64,000 nt of DNA from positions 2,326,291 through 2,390,290 of the forward strand of contig NZ_LT629735.1 in NCBI RefSeq assembly GCF_900104925.1, given 5' to 3'. The stretch comes from Opitutus sp. GAS368. Its GTDB lineage: Bacteria; Verrucomicrobiota; Verrucomicrobiia; Opitutales; Opitutaceae. The notes beneath the pieces are model-generated. The model did no database searches. It was not told the DNA's origin and saw only the letters and a list, made by a program, of their open reading frames with translations. This document shows positions 43,379-54,653 of the stretch, piece after piece (the first letter of the stretch is position 1; every line of letters starts with the position of its first letter). The translations under genes were made by a program, and so were the position numbers.

Positions 43379-44269
43379 TCAGAGCAGCGCGACGGCGGCG
43401 GCGTTGGCGCGGACCTGCGCGGCATCCTTGCAGCCGGGGATGACGGCGGTGACGGCGGGGTTCTTCAGCACCCAGGCCAGCGCCCACTGCGCCATCGGCA
43501 CGCCGGCCGGGACCTCGGTGGCGGCGATCTGCGCGACCTGGCCCAGCAGGCGTTCCTGACGGGCTTGCATCAGGACCTCCCGGACGTCGTTGGCGGGAAA
43601 CTTGTGGCCGGGCTTGTATTTGCCGGAGAGAAAACCGCTGGCGAGCGGCTCGCGGGCCAGCACGCCGAGGTTCTGCCGTGCGCACGAGGGAAACACGGCC
43701 GTCTCGGGTTCACGCTCGAGGCGGTTGTAGATGAGCTGGATCACGTCCACGCCGACATCGGTCGAGCGGTCCACCTGGTGCGGGTCGGCGGTGTTGCTGC
43801 TGATGGAATTGCCAAGGAAGCGCACCTTGCCCTGGCGCTTGGCCTCGTGGGCCGCCTCCCACATGCCCGGCGTGGCGAACTGCGCGTCGCTGCCGGAGTG
43901 GAACTGCAGCAGGTCCACGTAGTCGGTGCGCAGCGCCTTGAGCGAGGCGTCGAGCTGCCCGAGCAAGTCCGCCGGGCCGACGCACTGCTCGCGCTTGAAA
44001 CATTCGTGGAACTTGTGGCCCCATTTGGTGGCGATGATCCAGTCCGCGCGTTTCCCCGGCAGCGTTTCGCCGATGAGGCGCTCGGACAGGTGGTCGCCGT
44101 AGCACTCGGCGGTGTCGATGAGGTTGATGCCGCAATCCTGCGCGGCGGCGAGGATCTCGCGGGCGTCGGCCGCGGTGTAGGCCCGGCCCCATTCGCCGCC
44201 GAACTGCCACGTGCCGACGCCGACGACCGAGACGTTGATGCCGGTGCGGCCGAGGGTGCGGGTCTGCAT
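43379..44269 (-). CDS. Aldo/keto reductase
   Basis: 296 residues from MQTRTLG (an ATG four codons upstream is also possible). The catalytic tetrad is Asp52, Tyr57 (IDTAECYGDH), Lys82 (ATKWGHKF) and His124 (DLLQFHSGSD). The C-terminal NADP-binding AVTAVIPGCKDAAQVRANAAA is present. TIM-barrel oxidoreductase of the YghZ/AKR-like type; substrate unknown. It converges with the TonB-like gene. Confidence 0.92.
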   Translation of the reverse strand: MQTRTLGRTGINVSVVGVGTWQFGGEWGRAYTAADAREILAAAQDCGINLIDTAECYGDHLSERLIGETLPGKRADWIIATKWGHKFHECFKREQCVGPADLLGQLDASLKALRTDYVDLLQFHSGSDAQFATPGMWEAAHEAKRQGKVRFLGNSISSNTADPHQVDRSTDVGVDVIQLIYNRLEREPETAVFPSCARQNLGVLAREPLASGFLSGKYKPGHKFPANDVREVLMQARQERLLGQVAQIAATEVPAGVPMAQWALAWVLKNPAVTAVIPGCKDAAQVRANAAAVALL

Positions 44270-44383
44270 GGCCGCGAACATGGCGGGCCGGGCAGACCCT
44301 GACTAGGGGATTTTTTACCGCCCAAACCGCCCGGCGAGGTTGACGGCATCCCAAGATTTGTGTGGGTTGATTCCCCTAGGCCG

Positions 44384-45151
44384 ATGACCTTCTTCAGGCG
44401 CATTCTTAAGGAGCCCGAAACCGTGGTGACGGAAACACCGCGGATCGAACGGCGCAGCGTGCCGCGCTTCGCCATCAGCCCGCAGTTTCCGTTGAAGGCG
44501 GTGCTCAGTTTCGTCGCGCGCGATGAGAGCGGCGCGCCGATGAGCAACACCCGGCACGGCTGGAACTGGAAGGGGCGCCTCATCGAATGTTCCGAGCTGG
44601 GTGCACGCATGCAGCTGGGCCCCGGGATCCGCGCCGAGCCTGCCGAGAACTGCGACCTCAAGCTCAGCGTGCAGGCCTATGAGATCACGGTGCCGTGCCA
44701 TGTGGCCAACATCAGCGAGCCGCCCGAAGGCATGGTGCTCGGCTTGGTGCACGATTTGACGGACGCGGCGGTCCGCCGCGACTATCTCCAGCTGCTCGAG
44801 GTCGTGGCGCTCGGCTCGACGCTCAAGCTGCAGCCCAAGGCGGACCAGCCCGACGCCTCCGGCTACCTCGTGGAGGTTTACGCCAGCAGCCGGCCCTCGC
44901 GCCTGACCGTCTGGCGGCATCCGGCCAACGCCTCGGTGGCGGCCTTCGAGTTCCAGCTGAAGGACAACCTGGTGCGGGCGGCCGCGGGGCACGGGGTGGA
45001 ATTTCTCGCGGACATCGCCGGCACGGGCTCGCGGCCCGCCTCGAACGACCAGTGCCTCGAGATCGGCCGGCTGTTCACGTGGGTCGTGCCCAACCTCGCG
45101 GCGGCCGTGCCGGAGGATGTGCGGGCGTTCCTGCAACACTACGCAACCTGA
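44384..45151 (+). CDS. PilZ-like domain protein
   Basis: 255 residues from MTFFRRILKEPE. The segment ERRSVPRFAI (~22-31) followed by RLIECSELGARMQLG resembles the RxxxR and (D/N)xSxxG c-di-GMP-binding motifs of PilZ domains, with Glu in place of the first Asp/Asn. The C-terminal half shows no known domain. It could bind c-di-GMP; the substitution leaves this uncertain. No membrane helices. Confidence 0.6.
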   Translation: MTFFRRILKEPETVVTETPRIERRSVPRFAISPQFPLKAVLSFVARDESGAPMSNTRHGWNWKGRLIECSELGARMQLGPGIRAEPAENCDLKLSVQAYEITVPCHVANISEPPEGMVLGLVHDLTDAAVRRDYLQLLEVVALGSTLKLQPKADQPDASGYLVEVYASSRPSRLTVWRHPANASVAAFEFQLKDNLVRAAAGHGVEFLADIAGTGSRPASNDQCLEIGRLFTWVVPNLAAAVPEDVRAFLQHYAT

Positions 45152-45176
45152 GCCGGCGGGCGGATCGCCGGGCCGG

Positions 45177-45611
45177 TCACCGTTCAATGACCTGATTGGG
45201 CAGCTCGTTGGCGGCGCCCGGCTCCGGTGGGAAATGCTCGGCCAGCAGCACGCCGGCGCGATTGATGCCCTCGATGATCGCCGCGGTGTGATGGCCGTCC
45301 CGGAAATTCTTTTGCATGGCGGCCGCCACTTCGGACCAGAAGGCGTCGCCGCATTTCGCGTGCACTCCCTCGTCGCCGATGATGGCGAAGGACTGCGAGG
45401 TGGGCGCCACAAACAGCAGCACGGCGTTGCGGTGCCGGGTCTTGGGCATCCCCAGCCGCACGAACTCCGCACGTGCGACCGCCACGGCATCATGCGCCGG
45501 CTGCCGATGAATGACGACGCGGATTTCGCCAGAGGTCAGTCGCTCCGCCCGCTGGATGGCTTGTTCGATCTGCTGGCGGTCAAGCCGCGCGATAAAATGT
45601 TTGGGCTTCAT
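45177..45611 (-). CDS. TPM-domain protein (short)
   Basis: 144 residues, TPM domain: QAIQRAERLTSGEIRVVIHR, LGMPKTRHRNAVLLFVAPTSQSFAIIGDEGVH, and GINRAGVLLAEHFP. No signal peptide. The start overlaps or abuts the stop of the larger TPM gene, and both follow lemA, a known gene neighbourhood. TPM domains are linked to membrane-associated phosphatase or photosystem-repair functions; the role here is unknown. Confidence 0.85.
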   Translation of the reverse strand: MKPKHFIARLDRQQIEQAIQRAERLTSGEIRVVIHRQPAHDAVAVARAEFVRLGMPKTRHRNAVLLFVAPTSQSFAIIGDEGVHAKCGDAFWSEVAAAMQKNFRDGHHTAAIIEGINRAGVLLAEHFPPEPGAANELPNQVIER

Positions 45612-45613
45612 GA

Positions 45614-46375
45614 CTACCATTTCCCTCCCGCCCCGCCGCCCCCGAAGCTACCGCCGCCGCCCGAGAAGCCGCCGCCGCCACTTCCGCCGGACCAGCCTCC
45701 GCCGGACCCGCCGCCCCAGTTGATCCAGGTGGACGTGCGGCGCCCGGGATTGAGGAAGAGCGCCGCCGGGTTGCGCCGCCATTGGATCATCTTGATCACC
45801 AGCATGCCGATGAAAAACACCACGAACAGCCAGTTGCCACTGAAGCCGTCCGACCGCGAACCGGCCTGCGTGCGCCCGGTGCCGCGGTATTCGCCGTTGG
45901 TGGCAGCGATCATGGACTCCACCGCGGCGTTCATGCCGCCGTCGATGTCCCCGGCGCGAAAGCGGGGTACGATCTCCCGCTCGATGATGCGCTTGGCCGT
46001 GGCGTCCGGCAGCACGGCCTCGAGGCCGTAGCCGACCTGCAGGTAAAGCTGGTGCTCCTGCATGAACGAGAAGAGCACGGCGCCGTTGTTTTTCCCCGTC
46101 TGTCCGGCCCGCCACGCTTGCGCCACCCGCACCGTGTAGTCTTCGACGGAGGAGTCCGACTCCATCTTTGGGTAGATTGCGACGAGCAGCTGGTTGGAGC
46201 TGTCGCGCTCGAATTGCTCGAGGCGGGCGTTCAGGCGGTCGGCCACGGGAGGCGACACCACGCCGGCGTAGTCGTTGAAATACCGCAGCGGGGCCGGCGG
46301 GATGCGCTCGGCGGCGGACAGGCTCAGGCTGGCCAGCAGCGCACCGAACGCCAGGAGGCGGAAGCAAAGCTTCAC
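45614..46375 (-). CDS. YgcG-type secreted TPM-domain membrane protein
   Basis: 253 residues: signal peptide (LLAFGALLASLSLSAA), TPM domain (~25-165, with LRYFNDYAGVVSPPVADRLNARL and LYLQVGYGLEAVLPDATAKRI), one membrane helix (NWLFVVFFIGMLVIKMI) and a Gly/Ser-rich tail ending GGGGAGGKW. This is the classic YgcG layout. It lies between lemA (8 bases upstream) and a short TPM gene. Confidence 0.9.
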   Translation of the reverse strand: MKLCFRLLAFGALLASLSLSAAERIPPAPLRYFNDYAGVVSPPVADRLNARLEQFERDSSNQLLVAIYPKMESDSSVEDYTVRVAQAWRAGQTGKNNGAVLFSFMQEHQLYLQVGYGLEAVLPDATAKRIIEREIVPRFRAGDIDGGMNAAVESMIAATNGEYRGTGRTQAGSRSDGFSGNWLFVVFFIGMLVIKMIQWRRNPAALFLNPGRRTSTWINWGGGSGGGWSGGSGGGGFSGGGGSFGGGGAGGKW

Positions 46376-46383
46376 GGGTGGGT

Positions 46384-46995
46384 TCAGGGCTTCTTGTTGA
46401 AGTCGAACTGCACCGCCGGCGGCGTGTCCGCGTCCGCCTTGGCGGCGAAATAGGGTTTATCCGTGAAGCCGAAGATTCCGGCGAAGAAGACGGCGGGCAC
46501 GCGCTTGATGGCGGAATTGTAGTCGCGCGCCAGTTCGTTGAACCGGCCGCGTTCGACACTGATGCGGTTCTCGGTGCCCTCGAGCTGGGCCTGCAGTTCC
46601 TGGAAATTGGCCGTGGCCTTGAGGGAAGGGTAGTTCTCCGCCACCACGAGCAGCCGGGACAAGGCCGAGGACAGGGCGCCTTGCGCCTGTTCGAACTGGG
46701 CCAGCTGGGCGGCACTCGGCGTGCCGCCGGCGTTGAGCTGCACCTTGCCCACGGAGGCGCGGGCGTTGGTGATCTCGGTCAGGGTGGACTTCTCGAAGTT
46801 GGCGGCACCCGAGACGGTGGCGACGAGGTTGGGGATGAGGTCGGCGCGGCGCTGATAGACATTTTGCACCTGCGCCCACTGGGCGTCGACGGCCTGGGCG
46901 CGATTCACCAGGCCGTTGTATTGGCCGGTCAGGAAAAGGGCTCCGAAGACGACGATGGCCGCAAGAACCCCGAGGACAATGAGGACTGTTTTCAT
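46384..46995 (-). CDS. lemA: LemA family protein
   Basis: 203 residues from MKTVLIVLG. One N-terminal membrane helix, short outer N-terminus, then an all-helical domain with the family motifs YNGLVNRAQAVDAQWAQVQN, RRADLIPNLVATVSG, AENYPSLKATANFQELQAQL, TENRISVERGRFNELARDYN. Co-transcribed with the two TPM genes. Function is not established for the family. Confidence 0.93.
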   Translation of the reverse strand: MKTVLIVLGVLAAIVVFGALFLTGQYNGLVNRAQAVDAQWAQVQNVYQRRADLIPNLVATVSGAANFEKSTLTEITNARASVGKVQLNAGGTPSAAQLAQFEQAQGALSSALSRLLVVAENYPSLKATANFQELQAQLEGTENRISVERGRFNELARDYNSAIKRVPAVFFAGIFGFTDKPYFAAKADADTPPAVQFDFNKKP

Positions 46996-47046
46996 GGGAT
47001 GGCGCATTGATGAGGCGGTTTGCCTCGGGACGCAAGCTGCTGGCCG

Positions 47047-47265
47047 TTACAGTGTGGAGGGCATTTTCAAATGGGTCATGCCACGACCACTGGCGGCGTT
47101 CGCGGCGTAGATCGGGAAGCCGGCGGCGGCCCAGCCGACGAGCGTCATCTGCTCCTTGCCGCGGGAGGAGCGCGACGGGAATGCCGGGGCAATGGCAGGC
47201 GCCGTTGAACAGCACGGCGGGAGGACGGGCACGTGCGAGGCAGGCGGAACGCGGCACGCCCGCAA
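47047..47265 (-). pseudogene. Degraded fragment of a YHYH-domain protein
   Basis: In the 373-base gap between lemA and the next gene, the minus strand carries LFNGACHCPGIPVALL in one frame and then LVGWAAAGFPIYAANAA in another. These look like decayed versions of the YHYH-family words YHYHG(I/L)P and GWAADGFPIYA. Three single-base changes turn YHYH into CHCP, and a frameshift separates the parts. No start or full domain remains. Confidence 0.45.
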
Positions 47266-47380
47266 CGCAATCCACTCCGGAAGCGTTCCAACTTTCGGCC
47301 CCGGGCCGAAGGGCGGAAGATTGGCGACAGCGCGCCGCCCGGCCGCTACGAGAGGGTCACAGCCAAGGCGGTGAGAGCGA

Positions 47381-47884
47381 TCACCCCTTCACCAAGGTGA
47401 GGCCGTTCCGCACGCGGCGGGCGACGGCCTCCGCCTCGGACGCGAGGTTGGGGACCATGATGAGGGAGGCTGAGGCCACGTGGGCGTCGTCGATCCGCAC
47501 GATGGTCATTTCCAGGCTCAAGGTGAGGTTGCTGGGATTCTGCACGGTCGAGAACCAGGTGAAGCCGGCGCAGCCGGAGATGGCGGTCGGCTCTTTGCGC
47601 GAGACGGGCGTGGCGTGCGCCACCTCCAGAGCTTCCTTCGCGGTCTTGTCCAGCGGGTCGGTGGAGGCCACCACGAGGATCACTACGATCGTGGAGCGGT
47701 TGGCATCGAGGATGAGCAGGTTGCCCGACCCGCCGTCCTGGGTGGTCCAGTCGTCCGGGATGGTGAAGGCATACGCCGGGGCGCCTGTCGCCGGGTGGCG
47801 CACGTCCTTGGCGGAAAGCGGTGCCAGCAACGCCAGCGCGAGAATCAGGAGAGCCGTCCCGGGGTGGCGCATGAGAGATTTCAT
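47381..47884 (-). CDS. Secreted protein of unknown function (paralogue of 55772)
   Basis: 167 residues with signal peptide (ALLILALALLAPLSA). A single domain has FTIPDDWTTQDGGSGNLLIL near the start, KEPTAISGCAGFTWF in the middle and VRIDDAHVASASLI towards the end. The same order of words occurs in the gene at 55772-56281 (CLVPDSW...GNLLL, REPAEISGYRGFKYT, VAIDDKQIAACSM). Not recognised as a named family. Confidence 0.75.
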   Translation of the reverse strand: MKSLMRHPGTALLILALALLAPLSAKDVRHPATGAPAYAFTIPDDWTTQDGGSGNLLILDANRSTIVVILVVASTDPLDKTAKEALEVAHATPVSRKEPTAISGCAGFTWFSTVQNPSNLTLSLEMTIVRIDDAHVASASLIMVPNLASEAEAVARRVRNGLTLVKG

Positions 47885-47938
47885 ACCGTTGAGATAGTCC
47901 TGCTCCGCCCGCGCGGCCAGACTTTATGCAGCAACGGG

Positions 47939-50539
47939 CTACTGGTAAACATACTGGATGCCGGGGCGCACAGGGCGGACCGGCTGCAGGTCGCGGGGCG
48001 CGGGCTGAACCTGCACGTAGGCGCCGCTCAGCGGCGGTTCGCCCGGCTTCATCGCCTGCAACAGGGTCTGCACGTAGGCGTGGACCGCTTGTTCGGTCGG
48101 GGCGAAAACGAGGAGGGCATGCTTGGTCAGCAGTCCGGCGTCCTTACCGGGCAGGAAGCGGGCGAGCCAGGCGCGGCACGAGTCAACCGGCTCCTCGAGG
48201 CGGAGCAGCTGGTTGAGAGCCGGATGAAATACGTCGTAGGCGGAAGCCGCCTTGTCCGCCGCCTTCTTCATGGTGTCGAGCGCGGCATGGATGTATTCCC
48301 GCGCCCGGGCCTTGTCCCGGGCCTCGGCGGCGTGGCGGGCCAGCGCGAGGAGTGCATCGGGGTAGTGGCCCTGGGCCAAGGCGCGTTGGAAAAACTCCAC
48401 CGCCTTGGTGTCGGTGCGGGCGTTCTCGTAGAGATAACCGATGGCCAGGAGCCGGTGGCCCGGCAGGTCGCTTTCGGCCAGCATCGCCAGCTGTTGCTCG
48501 GCGTGCGCGAATTCGCGGCGCAACAAGTGGAAATGGATGCGGAGGTGGACGACATCGGGATCGTAGGCGGCCGCGGGGCCGAATTGCTCCAAGAGCCGGC
48601 CGGCCTCGCGGAGCGCGCCATGATCCAGCAGCAGGCTGACGAACAGCTTATGGTGCTGGGCGGTCGGCGGTCGGGGCTGGCAACAGCGCCGGATGTTCGC
48701 GAGTGCGCTCTGCCACTTGCCGCGGCGCGACTGGCAGAATGCGAGCAGCGCGAGGAGCTGGGGATCGTCCGGCCGGGGTTTCATCGCCTCGTGCAGGAAC
48801 GCCTCGGCCGCCCGCCAGTCGCCGCAGAGCAGCAGCGCCCACGCGCCGGCCCAGGCGGAGGAAGGGGAGCGCAGGCCGGTTTGCTTGAGTGCGGCCGCCA
48901 TCAGGCCCCCGACGACGTCCCGCTGGTCAAACGCCCCCGCGGCGACCAGCGTCACCAGCGCGCACTCGACGGACTTGGGGTCCAGTTTCTGCGCGAGGCG
49001 CGACGCCACATGGGCCCGCAGGTAGTCGACGCGACCGAGCGCCGCCACGCCTTCGTCTACCAGACGCGCCGCTTGGCGCCGTTTCTTGGGTTCGCCGGCG
49101 ATGAGCTGGCGCAGTTCCTCCTCGATTTTTTTCTCGCGGTTTTCGAGGTCTGGCAGCGGGTAATCCTGCCGGCCTTTCATGAAGGCCTCGTAGTCGGGCA
49201 CGGGCAGCGGCCGTTTGTCGCGGTAGCGCCCAAGGATCCAAAACCAGATGCCCAAAGGGACGAGTCCGAGAAAGCATGCCGCCGCGGCCACCCACATGCC
49301 CATGGCCAGCGCGATGGCTCCGCAGACGATGCTCCCCCCGATGACCAGCATGCCGGGCAACTGGGCCGCACGATAGCTGCGGGTGTCCCGGATCTTGCGC
49401 AGCCATTTCCGCAGTTCGCGAAGATCCTTGGCCTCCTCCTTCAGGGCGGTCTGCTGGATGGCCGCGACGAGCTTCAACACGATGTTGTCCGGCTCGGCGA
49501 GAAGCGACAGGCCGGACTGACTCTCGCTCAGCTTTGAATTGTCCGCGGGGAGCGCCGCCAGCCGGTCGCGCAACGAGGGATGCGTGGAATAGCGGTCAAA
49601 CACCTCGGCGGGGCCGTCCTCGGCCGCCGGGCCGGCGGCCGCGAGTTCCTGCTGCAGCCAGCGGCTGAGGCCGTCGGGCGACTCAATCTTCGCCACGCGC
49701 TCATTCCAGGGCAGGCGGGCCAGCTTGGGATGCAGCACCTCAAGCCGTTGCAGCGAGGCGCGCATCGCCGCGCTGCCGCACAGCTCCGCGGCGCCGCGGT
49801 CCGCCTCGAACTCGTTTTGCCGCGAGTAGGCGCCCATCTGGCGGGCGCACAGCCGGGTCAGGGCGTCTGCGCCCAGGAGCATCAAGTCGCCAGGGCCGGA
49901 GCCTTCCCCGGCACGACGGTGGGCATCGACCACGGCCGAGAGCTGGTTGGACACGGTGGCTGCGCGCCCGAGGCCTGCAAACAGCCAGTTGCGCAGGGCC
50001 CGGCTGATCAACTTGGCATGGGTGAGCTCGTGGGCCATCACTGCCTCGACCTCCTGCTCGCTCAAGCCGGCGAGGAGGTCGTAGCCCACGCCAATGCGAG
50101 TGGTGCCGAGGCCGGTCTTCAGGCCGTGCAGCTGCACCCAGGCGCCGCAGTTCATCTCCAGGCAGAGTTCGTCAGGCGGCGGAATCGCGAGACGGCCGGC
50201 AAGTCCCTCCACCATCGCAAACAACCGTGGGGCGTCCGCCCGCTGCAGCGGCAGGCGGTAGGTGGCGCCCTCACTCAGCCAGAGCGAGCGGACCACCAGA
50301 CCGAACAGCCGGACATCTCGCTCGAAAAATTTAATGATGAGCCCGGCCGCGCCGAAGCGGGCGAGGCCGGCGACCACCAGCAGGAACAACCCGAGCCAGA
50401 CCAGCAGGGCCAGGAGTGACAGGCAGATGAACAGATAGAACAGGGCGATGGTCGCGGCGGTGGTGGCAATCAGCACCAACCGGGCCGCACCACTCAGGGG
50501 CCGGGCAGCCGGCTCATGGGAGGTCGGGGAGGTATGCAA
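47939..50539 (-). CDS. M48 metalloprotease fused to TPR-like repeats
   Basis: 866 residues. N-terminal membrane helices (~20-65), M48 peptidase domain with His170-Glu171-x2-His174 in MAHELTHAKLI and the third ligand Glu in QNEFEADRGAAELC (~243). A second pair of membrane helices lies at ~395-440 (SIVCGAIALAMGMWVAAAACF), then a long C-terminal helical region with TPR features (AGRLLEQFG, AVEFFQRALAQGHYPDALLALARHA). HtpX/BepA-like quality-control protease of the inner membrane; the fusion arrangement suggests the repeats recruit substrates. Confidence 0.87.
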   Translation of the reverse strand: MHTSPTSHEPAARPLSGAARLVLIATTAATIALFYLFICLSLLALLVWLGLFLLVVAGLARFGAAGLIIKFFERDVRLFGLVVRSLWLSEGATYRLPLQRADAPRLFAMVEGLAGRLAIPPPDELCLEMNCGAWVQLHGLKTGLGTTRIGVGYDLLAGLSEQEVEAVMAHELTHAKLISRALRNWLFAGLGRAATVSNQLSAVVDAHRRAGEGSGPGDLMLLGADALTRLCARQMGAYSRQNEFEADRGAAELCGSAAMRASLQRLEVLHPKLARLPWNERVAKIESPDGLSRWLQQELAAAGPAAEDGPAEVFDRYSTHPSLRDRLAALPADNSKLSESQSGLSLLAEPDNIVLKLVAAIQQTALKEEAKDLRELRKWLRKIRDTRSYRAAQLPGMLVIGGSIVCGAIALAMGMWVAAAACFLGLVPLGIWFWILGRYRDKRPLPVPDYEAFMKGRQDYPLPDLENREKKIEEELRQLIAGEPKKRRQAARLVDEGVAALGRVDYLRAHVASRLAQKLDPKSVECALVTLVAAGAFDQRDVVGGLMAAALKQTGLRSPSSAWAGAWALLLCGDWRAAEAFLHEAMKPRPDDPQLLALLAFCQSRRGKWQSALANIRRCCQPRPPTAQHHKLFVSLLLDHGALREAGRLLEQFGPAAAYDPDVVHLRIHFHLLRREFAHAEQQLAMLAESDLPGHRLLAIGYLYENARTDTKAVEFFQRALAQGHYPDALLALARHAAEARDKARAREYIHAALDTMKKAADKAASAYDVFHPALNQLLRLEEPVDSCRAWLARFLPGKDAGLLTKHALLVFAPTEQAVHAYVQTLLQAMKPGEPPLSGAYVQVQPAPRDLQPVRPVRPGIQYVYQ

Positions 50540-50691
50540 GGTGAGTGTGGCCCGGCCGAGGGAAACATTTCATCCGCCCGGATCAATCCAGTTTTGCGGG
50601 AGAAGGGTGAAGAGACCGGCGCACGGATTGCGGCCTTGCGCGCCGGCCGGCTTCGGGCAACCTGCGGCTGAAACTTCCGCGCCTTCTTTCC

Positions 50692-51735
50692 ATGACTGTT
50701 CCCGGCATCTACCTCGGCACCGACAGCGGTGCGACCACCTCCAAGACCGGCGGCATCCGCGCCGACGGCTCCATCATCTCCCACCAGCTCCGGCAGAGCT
50801 CGACCAACTCCGCGGCGGGCCGCGCCGCGGTCATCCAGGGCTGGATCGAGGGCGCCAGCGGTTTCCTCGCCGAAAACAAGTTTGCCTGGCGCGACGTGCG
50901 CGGCGTCGGCCTGGCGATCCCCGGGCCCTACGAGGGCTACGGCGTGCTCGGCCGCTCGGCGAACCTGCCCGCGGATTTCGCGGGCTGGGATTTTGCCGGC
51001 GACTACGCCCGGGCGATCGCGGCGGCCGCGGGCCGCGCGGTGCCGCTCATCGTCGGCAACGACGGCAACTACGGCGGGGTGGGCGAGGCGCACCGCGTGC
51101 GCGCGGGCCGCCGGGCCGGCGTGCTGATGTTCGCTCCCGGCTCCGGCCTGGGTTGCGCCTACGTCGACCCGAACGGCCTGCCGCTCGACGGCGACACGCT
51201 CTGCGGCATGGAGGCCGGCCACATGCCCGCGCCACTCCACCTGCTCGGCGGCATCCGGCCGTTCACCTGCGGCTGCGGCCGCGACTGGGGCTGCATCGAG
51301 GCCTACACCACCATCTCCGGCCTGCCGCAGCTGCTCGCGGAAATGCTCAAAAAGCACCCGCAACACCCGCTCGCCACCTCGCCACTCGCGCCGAAGGAAA
51401 AGGCGCTTACGCTGCGCGGCCTCGCGCAGCAGGGCGACGGCCTCGCGCTCGACATCTTTGATTTTCAGGCGCGGGCCCTTGGCCTGCACCTGGCCAACCT
51501 GGCCATGGCGGTGGACGCGGAGTTTGTCGTGATCGGCGGCGGGCTGATCGATCCCGGGTCCACCACGCCCGAATTTCGCGCACGCTACCTGGCGGGCATC
51601 CGGGCGGCGGCCGAGCCCTACCTCTGGCCCGCGCAGCGCGCGAAGATCCAGGTCGTGCCCGCCACGCTCGGCGAACTCTCCCAGGCCATCGGCGCCGCGC
51701 TCGTGGCCCGGGCCAACTTCGGACCGAAGGTTTGA
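50692..51735 (+). CDS. ROK family sugar kinase
   Basis: 347 residues. ATP-binding start GIYLGTDSGATTSKTGGI, IPGPYEGYG, catalytic Asp in IVGNDGNYGG, GVLMFAPGSGLGCAYV, and the zinc-binding stretch FTCGCGRDWGCIEAY typical of ROK kinases. It phosphorylates glucose or N-acetyl sugars. No HTH domain, so it is an enzyme rather than a NagC-type repressor. The exact sugar cannot be told. Confidence 0.87.
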   Translation: MTVPGIYLGTDSGATTSKTGGIRADGSIISHQLRQSSTNSAAGRAAVIQGWIEGASGFLAENKFAWRDVRGVGLAIPGPYEGYGVLGRSANLPADFAGWDFAGDYARAIAAAAGRAVPLIVGNDGNYGGVGEAHRVRAGRRAGVLMFAPGSGLGCAYVDPNGLPLDGDTLCGMEAGHMPAPLHLLGGIRPFTCGCGRDWGCIEAYTTISGLPQLLAEMLKKHPQHPLATSPLAPKEKALTLRGLAQQGDGLALDIFDFQARALGLHLANLAMAVDAEFVVIGGGLIDPGSTTPEFRARYLAGIRAAAEPYLWPAQRAKIQVVPATLGELSQAIGAALVARANFGPKV

Positions 51736-51816
51736 GTCACGGCCTGAGCCGGAATCAGTCCGCGCCCGTTCCTCCCGCCAGACTATATGCGGCGGCATCC
51801 GACCCCTGGTCCGGCC

Positions 51817-51843
51817 TCTGGTAACGTATTACGTTACCAGAGA
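51817..51843. promoter_or_regulatory. Perfect 27-bp palindrome between convergent genes
   Basis: CTCTGGTAACGTA, one T, TACGTTACCAGAG: exact 13-1-13 symmetry, lower in GC than its surroundings. It sits 81 bases after the ROK kinase stop and 92 bases beyond the stop of the convergent permease. The core GGTAACGT...ACGTTACC looks like a repressor operator, but the position between two 3' ends and the lack of a T-run leave its role open. Confidence 0.6.
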
Positions 51844-51935
51844 TGAGGGGTGGCGCGGAAAGCAGTTTACGGTTTCTTTTGCGGCTTCCCCGTCGCGGCA
51901 GCGGCGAATCATGCTTTGTCCGCCGCCGGACCGCG

Positions 51936-54347
<2,412 letters not shown>

Positions 54348-54472
54348 GGGGAGGACTGGGTTGCACCGAAGCCCGGATTCGCGAGGAGCAAGACCGGGTC
54401 GGCAAATGGATGGTTGTCCTATTACCCGGCTGGCCCGCCCAAAGTGGCAGTTTTTTCATCATCGCGGGCGAA

Positions 54473-54495
54473 AGGTGGAGCCCGGCCTCTGGACG
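54473..54495. repeat. Single arm of a family A palindrome
   Basis: AGGTGGAGCCCGGCCTCTGG... matches the left arm at 2443-2465 with two mismatches in 23. No matching second arm is found downstream, so it is a partial copy. The rest of the 306-base gap 54348-54653 shows nothing recognisable. Confidence 0.65.
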
Positions 54496-54653
54496 GGCTA
54501 ATCGGGTGCATGCGGCGAACCGGTCCGGAGTATTTAGGCCGGAGACAAGGGCCCAGTTCCGCCCATCAACCTCCTGCCGGGGATTGCAAGTCCGGCCGGG
54601 CCTGCTGAGATGCCGGGCGCACCGCGAAATGCCGGTCCCAACCTCCGCTTCCC

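Noticed and set aside
45648-45720. Pro-rich repeat region (CCGCCGCCGCC...) as a microsatellite
   Set aside because: It encodes the Gly/Ser-rich tail normal for YgcG-type proteins on the minus strand.
51810-51843. The 27-bp palindrome as an insertion-sequence end or attachment site
   Set aside because: No second copy, no integrase or transposase nearby, and both neighbouring genes are intact.
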